From positions 48,497,749-48,561,748 of the forward strand of contig OY744533.1 of NCBI GenBank assembly GCA_963556195.1: 64,000 bases of DNA, written 5' to 3'. The notes under the pieces are model-generated. The model searched no databases and had not been told where the DNA came from. It saw nothing but the letters and a program-made list of their open reading frames with translations. The translations under genes were made by a program, and so were the position numbers. Source of the DNA: Sepiola atlantica (lineage: Eukaryota; Mollusca; Cephalopoda; Sepiida; Sepiolidae). How positions within the stretch are numbered: position 1 is the first letter of the stretch; the number at the start of each line of letters is the position of its first letter. Below, one piece after another: positions 10,741 to 24,009 of the stretch.

Positions 10741-11990
10741 ATTCCAAAACTGGATAAAATGATTTATTAAATTATTTAGTATTTTCAATGCATGTTTTTT
10801 ATTTAAATGTGTTGTTTTCTTTTTGAAATTAAAAAAAATGCTCGCATGTGTGTATTGGAGATAATTGTAAAAAGAACAAATAACATGGTTTATGAAATTG
10901 ATTATTATTTTTGAAATACATATTTCTGTGCTTAATATTGTCGTTTTTTTAGTTTCAAAAGATTATTGCATTTGTATACGGGGTAGCTGATGTAAGGAAT
11001 CTATCTGGAAATCAAAGGGATACCAGTTCAAAATAATTGGGATCTAAAAGTATCTCAATCAGCCCTTGAGTATCGATACACTCTGTGATTGAAAAAGACA
11101 TCTGAGGTCTCCCTGGACTTAAATTTGTTTATAATGTAGACAACTGAGTGGTTGGAAGATCCGAGGGGATATAGAACAGTAGGTGCGAACTCTTTAGAGC
11201 AAGTTGTCAAGCAAAGATGAAGAAGCTTTGCAAAATGTCCATCAACAACAGGAACGCGAGTGGATTTCTTAAGAATCTGTGACACCGTTGTTTGAGTTTT
11301 TCCATACAACTTTGCTAATATTGCTCTGTATTTACATTGAGCTGTCTAACCAGCGCGGAGGTACCCTGAAAAGTACCCTATATCCAACTAAGATTTACCA
11401 AGTGATGCATAGATGTGTATATAGATATAGAGATAACCTTAATTAATTGAATTTATAACCAACCATTGGAAATGTGTTGTTCTTAATCTGAAAGTCGTTA
11501 ATCGATTTTCTGTATTCAATTATAATTTTAAAAATTAACAGGAAATAAATACTGGAATAAAAAGTTAAAATTCGTTTTAATATCTACTTTTTAACTTAAT
11601 GTATCAACCTGTGGGATATGTTGCTACAAGATTGCTTTCCTGTTAACTACAATATGGTCATCCTGAAATCGAATTTCAATAAACACTTGTCATAATGTTG
11701 AATATCTGGTCTGGGATATCGGATATAATATCTAGCCGGAAGAAATAACATCCGGATGATTGGCATAGACACCTACCTGGCTGGAAGAATAAACATTCGG
11801 GGATTTGATGCAAAGACACCTGCAAAGGTCACATGCAGGGAAAATGTATGGGACGTAGCTACATAGAATGTGCGTTGCAGTTGTGGATGGGTGGGTTTCC
11901 AAAAATGTTTATATTAACTATCCCGAATTGAGATTAGAGATAAGCGGCTGGCTATTGAATTCAATGGATCAGTTTGCGTAAATTCAGTAC
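10741..11990. other. Unassigned AT-rich sequence
   Basis: No element or gene recognised. A short minus-strand open frame at 11,055-11,309 shows no domain. TATCTGG/TATCTAG and CATCCGG/CATTCGG motifs recur at 11,700-11,810, suggesting a small diverged duplication. Confidence 0.4.
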
Positions 11991-11993
11991 TAT

Positions 11994-11995
11994 CT

Positions 11996-12059
<64 letters not shown>
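11994..12059. repeat. (CT)n microsatellite
   Basis: Near-pure CT dinucleotides. Confidence 0.95.
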
Positions 12060-12062
<3 letters not shown>

Positions 12063-12280
12063 CTCTCCTTCGTCGCCGCAACCGAGCACTAGACATATAC
12101 CATTATATATTTATACATAAGTCTTTGGTGTTATTCTTTTACGCACAGCAGCAATATACAACAATAAACTGTCCTAGTGAGTCATCATATTTTATTCATT
12201 CCATTCATTATTTTTCAATCCTCTAAGAATATCATCCATTAACTTATTATCTCATATCCTCGAATTGGTTTTAGCCTTTA

Positions 12281-12544
12281 TGTTAGATAGCGAAGGGTGC
12301 TGGAGGGAGAGTGTCTTAAACTGTTCTGTGGGAGGCTAAAAGCGGGGCTCGAGAAATCATGTGACTTCCGCCAAGGAGAGCGGTTATTTCTGTTAGCTTG
12401 CGACACCGAACTGAACGGACAGAGAAACGTCGCGTCCCGGCCAGTCGCGGCAGGAGGGCGGAAACGGTGGCGTACATGTAGCTAAGAGTTGACCTGCTTT
12501 ATGTATGTTATTAGTATCTCTTCCATCTCTCTCACTCTCTTTTC

Positions 12545-12601
<57 letters not shown>

Positions 12602-12736
12602 CGCTCTCTCTTTCTCGTACACACGCATTTCAGTTTCTGTCTTTGTTCTGTTCAAATAAAACTTTTTAAAACCAATCCAGCGTTAACGTGGTTTTCCATC
12701 AACAGCCGAGAAACAGCCGAAACCGGGGTTACAACA
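12281..12736. mobile_element. Possible solo LTR
   Basis: The segment starts TGTTAG, ends TTACAACA, is richer in GC than its surroundings, and has an AATAAA signal at about 12,654 followed by an end typical of mollusc Gypsy LTRs (CCGGGGTTACAACA). A (CT)n tract at 12,527-12,600 interrupts it. No primer-binding site, polypurine tract or five-base target duplication is visible, so the call is tentative. The GC-rich patch alone could suggest a non-element origin. Confidence 0.3.
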
Positions 12737-13139
12737 GAAAATACGCGGGTTTATAATGTTATACACCCGACGGTAAGCGGTATCTTACATTGATATGTGG
12801 TGACTTCTTAGTTAATTAAAGAAAATGAACGCCTTGTGTGCTATTTCATTGTGTATTCCGTATTCTAAGATGGTACGAACTTCCTCAAGACTGGATTTGT
12901 GTTGCACACCTCTTCAATTGTTGACTATTGATACTGTCAAACTCTTCGCTGGTCTGGGGTGACCATATATTTTAAGATCCTTTTTCCTCAGGTAGCAGGT
13001 CAAGTAAGACGACAACAATTTTACAAAATGTTTTCTGTCGTGATTTAACAGCGGAAATTTAGACATACGAAAAAAGAAAATTGATGACAAATAAAAACAA
13101 AAAAGCGATTTTGTTTCAGAATTTTAAATGCGGAATGAA

Positions 13140-13400
13140 AATTTGGATGTTTTGAACTGATGTTCTCATCTCGGATGTCATTCTCACAACGTTTAGGCCA
13201 ATGTAACCTCCGACTTTCTTCAGGTGCGACTTGGCAAACTCGGGTACGTTTACGTCAGACTCGGAAATCCGTATGGAATTTAGAACAGACAGACCCCTTT
13301 AATGGTAGACTGCTCCCGTGTCGTCACCCATGACGAAATTCTTAATTTATTCTTAGTATCACCTGTACCGAGGATTGAACATCAACATTGGGAATATATT
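13140..13400 (-). repeat. Third copy of the hammerhead-like family
   Basis: TGTAACCTCCGAC.TTCTTCAGGTG and TTCTTAGTATC...ACCGAGGATTGA match the left arm at 61,640-61,870. On the minus strand the CTGAAGA box survives (around 13,216-13,222), but the partner box reads TAAAC instead of GAAAC. Confidence 0.65.
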
Positions 13401-13910
13401 TAGTGATGTCTGTACGGCGCTACTGTTGAAGTACTATCAACGAACAGTATGAATTTTATTTAACATTACGAAAAAATTGAATCAAAGAAGTATGAATTAT
13501 GCTAATAGATAACCGTTTTATTAATATGGAATCGATCTCCTTACAATGTCTTTTCTTGTCCATTCTCTCAGCACGTTGTTATCTTTTGTTTTCTTTGATA
13601 TTTCCTCTCTCTTTTGAATACGAAGCAGAAGAATATTTGAAAAAGACTCATATTATGCGCATTTACATTTCACAAAAAATGGTTTCGTTTTACAAAAGTA
13701 TTTTCAATATTGGTTATCTGAACCCCATTTAATTATTCATAATCGATTATACGAATAAAAGATGTGAATAATCAATAATTATCGTTTGTGTCACAATATT
13801 CGATGGCGACGTTTTTAATAGCTGGCACGTTGATGCTAAATATCCGATAGTTTTGTTAGAAGATGCAGTAGCAGTAAATGTTGTTTCTATGTATCGACTG
13901 AATAAAATAT

Positions 13911-13990
13911 CCAATCAGCAGTTTCTTTTAACCAATCACGAACGCAAGAATATCCACTCCGAATTCCAATGTGTACTATAAAAACCACAA
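13911..13990 (+). promoter_or_regulatory. CCAAT/CCAAT/TATA cluster
   Basis: CCAATCAG at 13,911, CCAATCAC at 13,932, a further CCAAT at 13,966 and CTATAAAAAC at 13,976-13,985 lie in the order and spacing of a compact Pol II promoter. No open frame or exon that it could drive is visible downstream, so it may belong to an unrecognised element (for example an LTR) or be chance in AT-rich DNA. Confidence 0.3.
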
Positions 13991-15215
13991 AACGCAGCTT
14001 TCTTTCTCTTTTCCTGATATTGTTATTCCACAGACAACACATGTGCACATGTCACAATCCAGACTAGCCCCTTTGGGGCGAAAAGTCCTTGGCAATAGCA
14101 CACGCATTACAAGAGACATTCACGAACTACTGTGTGCCCAGCAAAACACACACACGTACGTTTATAGTACACTATGTCGCTGTCTGCCTATCTCATTTAC
14201 ACACACGTAAACGCACACGGTGCCAACCAAAATGAACATGTACATTTAATTTTTTTCTTATAAGCTAAACAACTCTTTTACTCGGAACGTTCCTTGAACT
14301 CTTTGAACTCTCATTCATTTCCAACACTTTATAGTGCATTATCAATGAACATTAATACTTTTGTATAGATAGACTTTGTCATTCTTTCATTTGATAATTT
14401 CCTATCTTCAATATTAACGACTCCCGTCGTATGAACATTCTTTTGAAGTCAACATTGATGACCTCGAATACGACTTCTTCAACAGTTTCCTTTGCGGTCT
14501 GTTGTTTTTTTTGTTTCCGGCTCGACAAAAAGAATTTTAAAGTCGCTACTGATCGGATCTTCCTATATTTTATATCATTGCATTACATTTCGTGTTCTTC
14601 ATTTTTTCTTCTATATTTTTCTTTTCTCACTCATTTCATCTTATTCATTTGCAATATTGTCTCCGAATTGTGTTCTGTTTCTCTTGTTTTTTATTCATCT
14701 AATCAAGATATAAATTGTACCGAACAGTCATATGTTACATCATTAACATTTGACAAAACTATATTTGATTATGGCTGGCAATTTTCTATCTGTTAGGCAT
14801 TGGTGTATCTTTTTAGGAAGAATACATTTTAATTCGATTTAATTTCTTTGGAAATATAATTTAACCGTCTCGGAATATTTTCTCAAAGGAAGCGATCTTA
14901 ATTTTTCGCAGCAAATCTAAATTAACAATGGAATCCATTGTTGCTATCAGCAGCAAATTTCATTATTAATACTAAATAGTGGTATTAATACATTCGTTAC
15001 TTTAATGCGACTAAATAAGTTTTTATATATAATTATATTTTTATTCAAATAGAAACTGTGTTGGAAAATTGTAATATCTGAAAACTGCTAAATTTATATG
15101 TCACATGACACATATTTCGTTAACGGTGTATCCGGGAAATACCTCATATTTGACACTATTCACTTTTTCTATTAGCTTGGGTCACAAGTTTTCTTTCGTG
15201 TAACACATGTTTATT
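13991..15215. other. Unassigned; T-rich plus-strand frames only
   Basis: The open frames at 14,431-14,796 are hydrophobic because the DNA is T-rich. They carry no domain, and I reject them as genes. Confidence 0.45.
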
Positions 15216-15221
15216 ATTAAA

Positions 15222-16610
15222 TAGTTGTACCTACCCGGCGTTGCGCGGGAGTCATTTTATTATCCTTTCTGTTTTCTTCCTAATATGCTAACACGTATTG
15301 TTTATCGTAAATTATACTCAGTCATATTCCTACTTCTACAGTATATTATAGTGTTCGTAAAAGAAATCCCCTCCGAAAAAAAAACATTATTCTGAAATAG
15401 AAAATGTCTTATTTTACAGAATACATATTAGTGTCTGAGATTATTGATACAAGTGTAAGACAACTACGCTTGCGCGCGTGTCTGTGTGTGTGTCTATGGG
15501 TGTGTGTGTGTTTCTGTGTGTGTGTGTCTGTGTGTGTGTCTGTGTTAGTTTTCGTTATTTACAAATTACATTTATTGAACACAAACTTCGGAGTCAATAA
15601 TCGCGATTAATACAAACACCCGTTCAGTAATCGTACGTTTTTCTGTAAAGAGTAATAGACCTGATTGTTACACTTTCCAACATAGAAATCGCTTAATTAG
15701 TTACAAATCTATTTAAATTAGCTAAATAAAAAGAACGTGCAAAAAGAACACCGGTACTATCGCTTGGGCTCTTAGCCTCTTATTATTTACTAGATGTCAC
15801 TAACCGTAAATTATAAGCATAATAAATGTTACATAATTCATTTAATTAATGTTATTCCTTATAAAATTGCATTAACAGTTAATAGTTCATTCTACCTATC
15901 CCACCCATTATTTCCAGTCCTCTTGTGGTGGCGATCATCGTCCAACTGACCATCTCTTTAACCTTTATCCTCAAGTAGCCATCGACCTTGATAAGCGGCG
16001 ACTCATTATTAAAAGAGAAAATTAATAAAAATGTATTCTTTTTATTTACTCATTAGGTGTTTTCACACAAGTCATTACATGTGATTGTTTACTGACAACA
16101 ACAAGTGGTGTTCCCTGGAGTTTGAGTGACAGTTAGTCCCCCAAAAGTCCAGCACTCTCCGCCTCTTTCGAAAGCATTACACATCATTTTGCGTTATCGT
16201 AAAAGCGATTTACCATTTATTTCTCGCTAGCGCCGACTGTTGGTCTACTCTGGAATTTGAGTTGCGATAAGCGTCTCTAAGGTTTCCTTACAGTGGGGAT
16301 CTATATGGTGGTATCCCTCCTCGATCTTTCAATCCTTTTTTACCTTTCAGCACACCTGTGACAGTTTCAGTTCCATTGTGTTTGTTTCTTTCTTTATCAT
16401 TATTATTATTAGTTAGTTAACTATATTATTTTATTAAATTTAAATTGTTATAGTTTTTTTCTTTTTCTTTCGTTTTCATTTATTGCATTACTAACATATT
16501 TTTTCAATTATTTGCTTAAACAATAAAAACAAACATTTATATATTGTTTTTTTTTTTCGTGGTTCATCAATCAATCCCGGGCAACGCCATAATCGGGTTC
16601 ACTAGTAGGG
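15222..16610. mobile_element. Possible element bounded by CCCGGCGTTGC inverted ends
   Basis: CTACCCGGCGTTGCGCGGGA at 15,232-15,251 is mirrored by TCCCGGGCAACGCC and CGGGT near 16,575-16,600. Similar single motifs occur near 30,820 and 60,915. No transposase was found, and the internal sequence holds only a TG tract (15,473-15,545). Confidence 0.35.
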
Positions 16611-17126
16611 TATGAAGACGAATTTCTTTTGCGACAGTCTAATACAGTCTATAATTGCTAACCTTAATTGTCTCGTTCATATGTGTCGATTCTTATGAAT
16701 CAATATGTTTGGGGAAATCTCTGGCGTATTGTTTGCCCACCTTGATAAATTTCTTGGCTCGTGTCTTTAAAATCATCAATATTTTCTTAATAACAAAAAA
16801 CAAAGTAAACAATATGCACTCCTGTTATTAACATATGTGGAAGTCTTTTTCAATCTAGAGTTGTTTTAGTAGCCATAAAGAAAAAATGTCTACGACGCTA
16901 CAAAAGAATGGTGTTAATACTCGGTGGCAGATTGTGCCAATGACAATTTGGCAACAAATGGATATATCGAACAATGTGTGTAAAAAGCAATATTTGGCGA
17001 AATAGATTTTAGGAGAGTTGACTGTTCGCTCAATTATGCATATAAAATGATAGATTATATTAAAGGGACCACATTATTAGTTGTATATTCTTACTTTTGT
17101 TAATGTTCATAACTGATCATTATTCT

Positions 17127-17186
<60 letters not shown>

Positions 17187-17385
17187 TATTCATATATAAA
17201 ACAGAAAGTTAGAATAACATCTGTACCATCGGTTTCAGATCCGAGAAACTCAGACCTTATAGTGTATGAGAGTGTAAAGGGAGATAATTCTCTCATAGCA
17301 TTCGGGTGAATGATTCACCGTAGATAAGTGAACAATGCCTCTGTCGCCCCAAAAAAAACAATTAAAAACAAAATTAATGAGAACG
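16611..17385. other. Unassigned; (TA)n at 17,130-17,183
   Basis: Apart from the TA tract nothing is recognised. Confidence 0.4.
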
Positions 17386-17389
17386 CATT

Positions 17390-17684
<295 letters not shown>

Positions 17685-17689
17685 AGATT

Positions 17690-19172
17690 AGTCGTCCGAG
17701 ACTGTAGCAATGCGATGTAGTTGCCGTAAGATTGAAAAAGTAAAAAGAAATAAACGAAGAGAGAAAATGAAACTCAAAACGATTTATTAATAATTTCACG
17801 AAAAACTGATTAAATACCAGAATAGTAAATACTGTCTGGTAAATAAAAGTTCGGCAAAGGGTAATCTTAAATATTCGAAAGAAAAACATTCATTTTCAAA
17901 AGACAACAATAAAAGACCGAGAGGCTCGAAAAAAACGGGAAAAACCGGTGTCAAACCATTGAAATACTGCAGCAGACAATTAGAAGTAGGAACGCAGAAA
18001 ATGTCAAAATTTAATTAAACAATTATTCAACTAAAGTTAAAATATTATAAATATTTGTTTATTTATATACTTATTATTATAATTTTATTATATTTTATTT
18101 TATATGATTTATTAATTTTTTTCTTCCTCTTTTTCTTTATTCAATTCTAAATTAAAATTTATGTGTGGGCCGTTGTTATTATAATATGTGCCATCAAAGG
18201 GGGATAACTTAAGGAAAATATATTTAGAAATGATATTTGAGATTTGAGAAGGAATTTAAATTGTGGAATAGATAAATGCCAAGGAGGTAAGAAGGAACCG
18301 TTGGAACAGGGGAAGGGGGGGAATAAGAAGAAACGTTGGAGAAGGGGCGGGATTAGGGATAAAAATACATACACACATATACATACATAAAGTGTAAATA
18401 TCTAAATACATATTTATTTATTTTTTTTTATGTTAATTTAAGAGTATTCCAAGGGTATAATACTCCTAGAACTAAATTTATATAAATTTATTCTATTTAT
18501 TGATTTATAGATTTAATTTTTTCCCCTCTTTAATTTTCCTTTGTTATTATGATCTATTCATATATTTAATTTATTCTTTTATTATTATAATTTCTTTTTT
18601 TATTTATTTAATTTTTTTTAATTATTTTATTTTATTGAGCATACACATACACACGCATGAGAATAAACCCATATTCGCATACATGTATATATGCATACAC
18701 ATACACAAGGCCTAAATATATGTAAATAAAGTGCATATCATTCCATTCCATAATTATAATATGTAACATGTAAAAATGTGGGGTGGGTGGCGCTGGCAAA
18801 TACAGAGGAGACAAAGGCAAGTAAAAATGTGGGGTGGGTGGTGCTGGCAATTTGAATAGATTCGCCAAAAGTTCAGCTAAGTTTTCTTTACATGCTCTAG
18901 ATATTACTGGTATTTTTTATTAATTGTAACTTGCTTTCTATTTAATTATATTTATTGTCTATGTTCTTATTTTATTTCGTTTTATTCCGTGTGCTTTATT
19001 TTCACTCTATTGGCCGGAAAATGCCTGTTTAGATTGTACTTAGAGTAAAATAAATTAAAAAATGTAAAATAGATAGCTTAAAATACGGGAAAAGGTCTGA
19101 CCACTATAGAAGGATACCCCCGTACTTCCGTTTTATTCATACTCATGAGAGGGGAACCTATCTTCAATATTT

Positions 19173-19178
<6 letters not shown>
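17690..19178. other. Unassigned; 60-bp duplication at 18,770-18,850
   Basis: AAAAATGTGGGGTGGGTGG(C/T)GCTGGCAA occurs twice, about 55 bp apart. Otherwise only AT-rich sequence is seen. Confidence 0.5.

Positions 19179-19241
<63 letters not shown>
19179..19241. repeat. (TA)n microsatellite
   Basis: Pure TA dinucleotides. Confidence 0.97.
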
Positions 19242-19242
<1 letters not shown>

Positions 19243-20382
19243 CTTATAGCTGCAAGGTCTGTGAAATACCTGACTTGTATACGGGCGCAGGATTACCCCT
19301 CTCGGTGTGATAGACCCATAGACCTTGTCAGGTAATCCATCTAGGAGAAAGAAAAACTCTGATATACAACCTGTGGTACTAACTATTACGTCTTTGTAGC
19401 AAACCGTTGGGAGAGGGAGGCTTCCTTAGTCCTGATCGACAACCTTCCTACAGCTGGAGTCTCAAACAAAATATCCGGTTTACAAACCAAAAATTGCTTA
19501 AGGAGATGATGGGATCTGCCTATCGCCCGGCCTTTTCACTCCTTATTTGTCTATTAGCCAGCCGCAGAGATACTAGCGCAAGAACACCTCAAAGACACCT
19601 AGTGCTTGACCTTGTTTCCTGACTAGGACATTGAACGCCGTCTCTCTTTCTCTCTATCTGGGCAACTTGGAGAAAAGGTTTGGCACTAAGTCTCACATGA
19701 CTGTGCCGCTCTTGTTCCAACTGGTAGTGCAGAAGACTTCATTCTTAGGTAGTGCTAAGAGCAGCTTCATCATCAACAACTTTATAACATCGTTGTTAAA
19801 TGTACATGCCATATACATTACAGTAATCCCCGGTGGGATTGCCCGAGGCCACACAACCATGGATCAAGTCTTGACTAATGGTCTGGTTCTGTAAGCTTAT
19901 TGGCACCAAACAAGCACCCACTTTGCACTCCCCACTCTTTCAAAAACCAAAATAGCAGAACAAAGGAAAAGAAACTTACTTAAACCAGACACTTACCAAA
20001 AACCATCTTCGCCTGTGCCCTTAAGACTAGCATTCACATATCCGGGACTTAGAACCAACAGCAATGACGTAGAAACCTTTCTCCTAGTAAACTCCCCGGA
20101 TATCCTAGCAGTAAGTGAAACAAACCTACAATCCTCAACCTCCTCACACCATTTTGACATGACTGAATACCTCCCACTCTACCGTAAAGACTCTGACAAA
20201 TATATGCACGGGCTAGGATTTTATGTTCGGAACAGACTAGAGTACGTAGGCGAGAATCAGAGGATCAAGCCTACATGTGCTTTAGATTAACCTTACAGCA
20301 CAGCGTTAGTTACTTATTTTTTATACTGTTCTCCTTCAACCCAGGATTTTACCCTGCTTAACTTGGTAAATTTATAGAATTG

Positions 20383-20883
20383 CACCTTTCGTATTTCGAC
20401 CCCTAAAAAAAAAGTATCCTACTTTTTTGGGCAAATTACATATAAACAGCCTCAACAAATATCCGCTATGAAAAAAAATTATGAAAATTTTTATTATTTT
20501 AGATTTTAGGAGGGGGGGGTCACTTTCCTATATAAGTTATACGTAAAGTGAGCACCCGTTTCTTGGCCACCGAATCTCACCTCTCGTGTTTCGACCCCTA
20601 AAAAAAGTAGAAACTTTTTTTGGCAAATAACATGTAAACAGCCATTCATAACAAATATCCGCTATGAAAAAAAAAATGAAATTTGTTATTATTTTAGATG
20701 TTAGGAGGGGCGGGGGATCACTTTCCTATATAAGTTATACGTAAAGTGAGCACGCATTTGTTGACCACCGAATCTCACCACTCGTATTTCGACCCCTAAA
20801 AAAAAAAGTTTCTACTTTTTGGGACAAATTACATGTAAACAGCCTCAACAAATATCCGCGCGCGCGGATATTTGTTGAGGCTG
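20383..20883. repeat. 2.5-copy tandem repeat (about 197 bp) inside the LINE endonuclease
   Basis: The motif GT(A/G)TTTCGACCCCTAAAAAA starts near 20,391, 20,586 and 20,784, with shared ACAAATATCCGCTATGAAAAA and CACTTTCCTATATAAGTT blocks. It splits the LINE endonuclease domain, so it was inserted later. The last copy is cut short in a perfect palindrome. A related block occurs at 54,480-54,660. Confidence 0.8.
20840..20883. repeat. 44-bp perfect palindrome
   Basis: CAGCCTCAACAAATATCCGC is followed by GCGC-centred symmetry and its exact complement, ending GAGGCTG. Every base from 20,840 pairs with 20,883 inward. The left half equals the sequence that recurs in the tandem repeat, so the right half is an inverted copy of it. 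Confidence 0.9.
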
Positions 20884-23064
20884 ACTCGAAAGCTGACTCG
20901 AGTGTTAACTTAACTTGACCTGAGTGTCGAAATACATGCATTTCAGGATTGTAATGTATATTACTGTGACTGACTTGTATTCTCCAGCTATACAGACGCA
21001 GCTGGCACTCCCTCTCACAGACTGTCACTTTCCAGACCCTCCTATCTGATCTTGACCTCACTGTTCGAGGCTTGTATAACGAATGTCCACAGCCCGCTCG
21101 GGAACGCTGATAACCTTCTGATCATGATTGATATCACCCTAAAATCTCGTCCCAAAGCTGATGAGCCGTTGCTCAAAACGACAGGATACAACAAGCGGGC
21201 TGATTGAGTATCCAACAGAGATCACATCAGAGACGCCTTATGGCGTGAAACTTTTTCTCTCCTTGCTGATCAGTGCGCAAATAAGTTACCCGAATGGGAC
21301 AAAGCAGGCATTGAAGCACATGTCCCCATGCGAAAATGTTACACCAAGCCGCACTCTTCACAATGGTTCACATCAGAGGCAGCAAGCATTCCGACAATAA
21401 ACCCGCCATAAGTCAACTACAAATAGACATAGCGTCAATAAATCATCATAAGACTGTGATAGATGAAGCAAAGCGAATCTTTCCGAAGATGACCAGAAAT
21501 CGTATTTCGTCACAGAAACTAGATACTCGTGATTTCTGGAAAATCTTGAATAGTGTGGTGAATAATGGCCAATCAACAATTCCCCGCTATCCAACAAAAA
21601 TGATGTCGTTTGCACGGCAACTGATAAGGCTGAACTACTTGCGTTTCGCCATAAACTATACTTTTGAATTCCGCACACCACTCCTTCCCAACTGCGAACT
21701 GAAGCTATACTTGATGAGCTTGACCATCACACCCTCTCATGTACGGGACATTATAAAAAAAACCCTGACACCTCCAAAGCATGTGGGCCTGATCGCATAC
21801 CAGTAATAGTAATAAAGAAATGCTCTAATTAACTGGCCCCTGTCCTCTCCAAACTCTACAGCAAATGTCTTGTCGAATATTGCTTCCTTGATAGCTGTAA
21901 AATTGCCTCTGTGGTACCAATCTCCGAGAATTCTGGAGATAGAACTGACACTCAGAATTATAGCCGCATCAGTCTACTCTAGCTCTTCGCTAAAATCTTT
22001 GAATCCTTAATCAATCTAGCGATAGTACATTACCTCGTTAATGCTAAACTTCTTTCTGACCATCAGTATGGATTTAGGCAAGCACGGTCTACTGCGGATA
22101 TCCTAACGGTAATCTCTGAAGGCATATTCCATACACTGGACAAGACAAGTGAAGCTAGGGTCGTAGCGCTTGACATATCCAAGGCCCGTGATAAGGTCTG
22201 GTATAAACGTCTTCTCATAAGAATTAACTCATATGGTATTACTTTACGAATATTTAATATAATAAGATCCTTCCTAACCAAAAGAAAGATCCAGGTTGCT
22301 CTCGATAGCTGTTTATTAAAAAAAAACATGACATAAATACAAGTGTATCCCAGGGATCGATATATGGACCTTTATTGTTCCTAGTTTTGATAAACGACCT
22401 CCCTGATGACATTGTGTCTGAGATGGGCATATTTGCTCACGACTCTACTCTCGTCATGTGGGTAAAACGGATGCGCATATATCCGAGGCAATGGCTGAAA
22501 CTATTAGGAAGTGACCTCCAATCTGTAGTGGAATAGTGTTATAAATGGATAGTAACATTTAATGCTGCTAAGACAAAGCTCTATTCCTTCAACAACTACA
22601 AGAAACCTCTTAACCACCGATTGTCATCATTAATAACAACCTACCTGAGAGTTCAACGTTCAAACTCTTTGGTCTAACATTTACACTGATAACATTAATA
22701 GGAACAAATACATAGAGGGCATTGCCAAGGCTGCTGCAAAGAAAGTTGGCTCCCTCTACCGCGCTAAAAAAATGCTCACACCTGACAGTATCCTATATCT
22801 CTACAAAGCCATCATCCGCCCATGCATGGAGTATTGGTGTCACATCTGGGCTGGTCCCTCCTTCTTAGACAAGGTTAAAACAAAATATCTAATATAATAG
22901 GTACCTCACAATCCACCAAGCTCCCGCCCCTGTCCATCACCGCAATGTTGCATACTTGTGTTTGTTTTACAAGTACTTCAATGGAATGTGCTCCGATAAA
23001 CTTGCTGTTCTAGTGCCCCATCGGCGTAAATGCACTCGACCAACCCGACAATCAGCTATGACAT

Positions 23065-23127
<63 letters not shown>

Positions 23128-23604
23128 AACATATATAAACAAAATATATTTCTATATATTAATTTACTTCCAAAATATAAACAATATATATTATGACATA
23201 TAACTATGACAATCAGAAATGACATCTATTCACTGTGGACGACCCCAGATGCTGCAGAGCCTTCTACTCCAATAGCTTCTTTCCTCAAGCTGCTGGACTT
23301 TGGAATTCCCTCCCTGCTCCCTGTTCCCCGGACTGTACCGACATGCAGTAATTTAAAACTAATGTGAACAAGAATCTCGCTGCACAGCTCCCAATTTAGG
23401 ATTACCCTCTAAACTTTGACCTTAATTCTCAGTAGCCCCTTACGTCTACAATGGCAACTTGCCTTCTTTGGGGTGAACTAAGTTTTTTAAAATAAAAAAA
23501 ATGTTAATGCAAAAACGGAGAAACGGGATCACTTCCATCTACGCTTAAACACCAATAAGAAAACTATTAGAGACAAGTTCACATACTACACATTAGCGAA
23601 ACAG

Positions 23605-23662
23605 CCTCTCTCTCTCTCTCTCTCTCTCTCGCTCTCTCTCTCTCGCTCTCTCTCTCTCTTTC
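23605..23662. repeat. (CT)n microsatellite
   Basis: CT dinucleotides with two GCTC interruptions, about 130 bp past the LINE end. Confidence 0.95.
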
Positions 23663-23859
23663 TATCCTTTCTTCTCTCTGTTTTGCACCCCATAACTTTG
23701 CAGCTCATCGGAAGATGAAGTCGATGTTATGAATAAATCATTAATCTTCTAAAAGAACTTGTGTTGAATTAATTAACTTAATAATTAATTCCATATGCTT
23801 TCTATTATAGTAACAAATAGGTGGCCAATCAAGTGTAATAGAACTAACTGTAAAACAGA

Positions 23860-24000
23860 AATGTGGAATAGTCAATTATACACAATACGGAATATCACCA
23901 CAAGTATTAATACTATTTAACCCATAGCTGGAGAGATAAAGTAGAGGAGGATATAGCAAACAGAAAAACTGTTTATTTATCTTGATTTGATTGGCTTTGC
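23860..24000. repeat. Diverged interspersed repeat (copy B)
   Basis: Counterpart of 1,130-1,265, with the same block order and orientation. Confidence 0.55.
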
Positions 24001-24009
24001 AAGCTCACG

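Larger units (their letters stand above)
19400..23480 (+). mobile_element. Near full-length dead LINE (Jockey/CR1-like), split by insertions
   Basis: Pieces of an ORF2-like protein appear in order. An AP-endonuclease start at 20,015-20,380 has GLRTNSNDVE, PDILAVSETNL and RKDSDKYMHGLG. Endonuclease continues after an insertion (20,884-21,130: SSYTDAAGT, SPLGNADNLLI). A linker follows at about 21,330-21,700 with RISSQKLDTRDFWKILNSVV. The RT spans 21,780-22,450 with ACGPDRIPV, NYSRISLL, QYGFRQARSTADILTVISE, ALDISKARDKVWY and FAHDSTL. The C-terminus follows at 22,560-23,400. The RT catalytic FADD reads FAHD, and many stops and frameshifts mean it is inactive. The 3' end reads through GGGTGAACTAAG into an A-rich tail. 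A (TA)n tract (23,067-23,126) and about 90 bp more interrupt the C-terminus. The segment 19,400-20,000 is probably its 5' region, but no ORF1 domain is clear. Confidence 0.85.

Noticed and set aside
14431..14796. 121-residue hydrophobic frame
   Set aside because: T-rich DNA gives Phe/Leu/Ser content; no domain, no splice signals, no start context.
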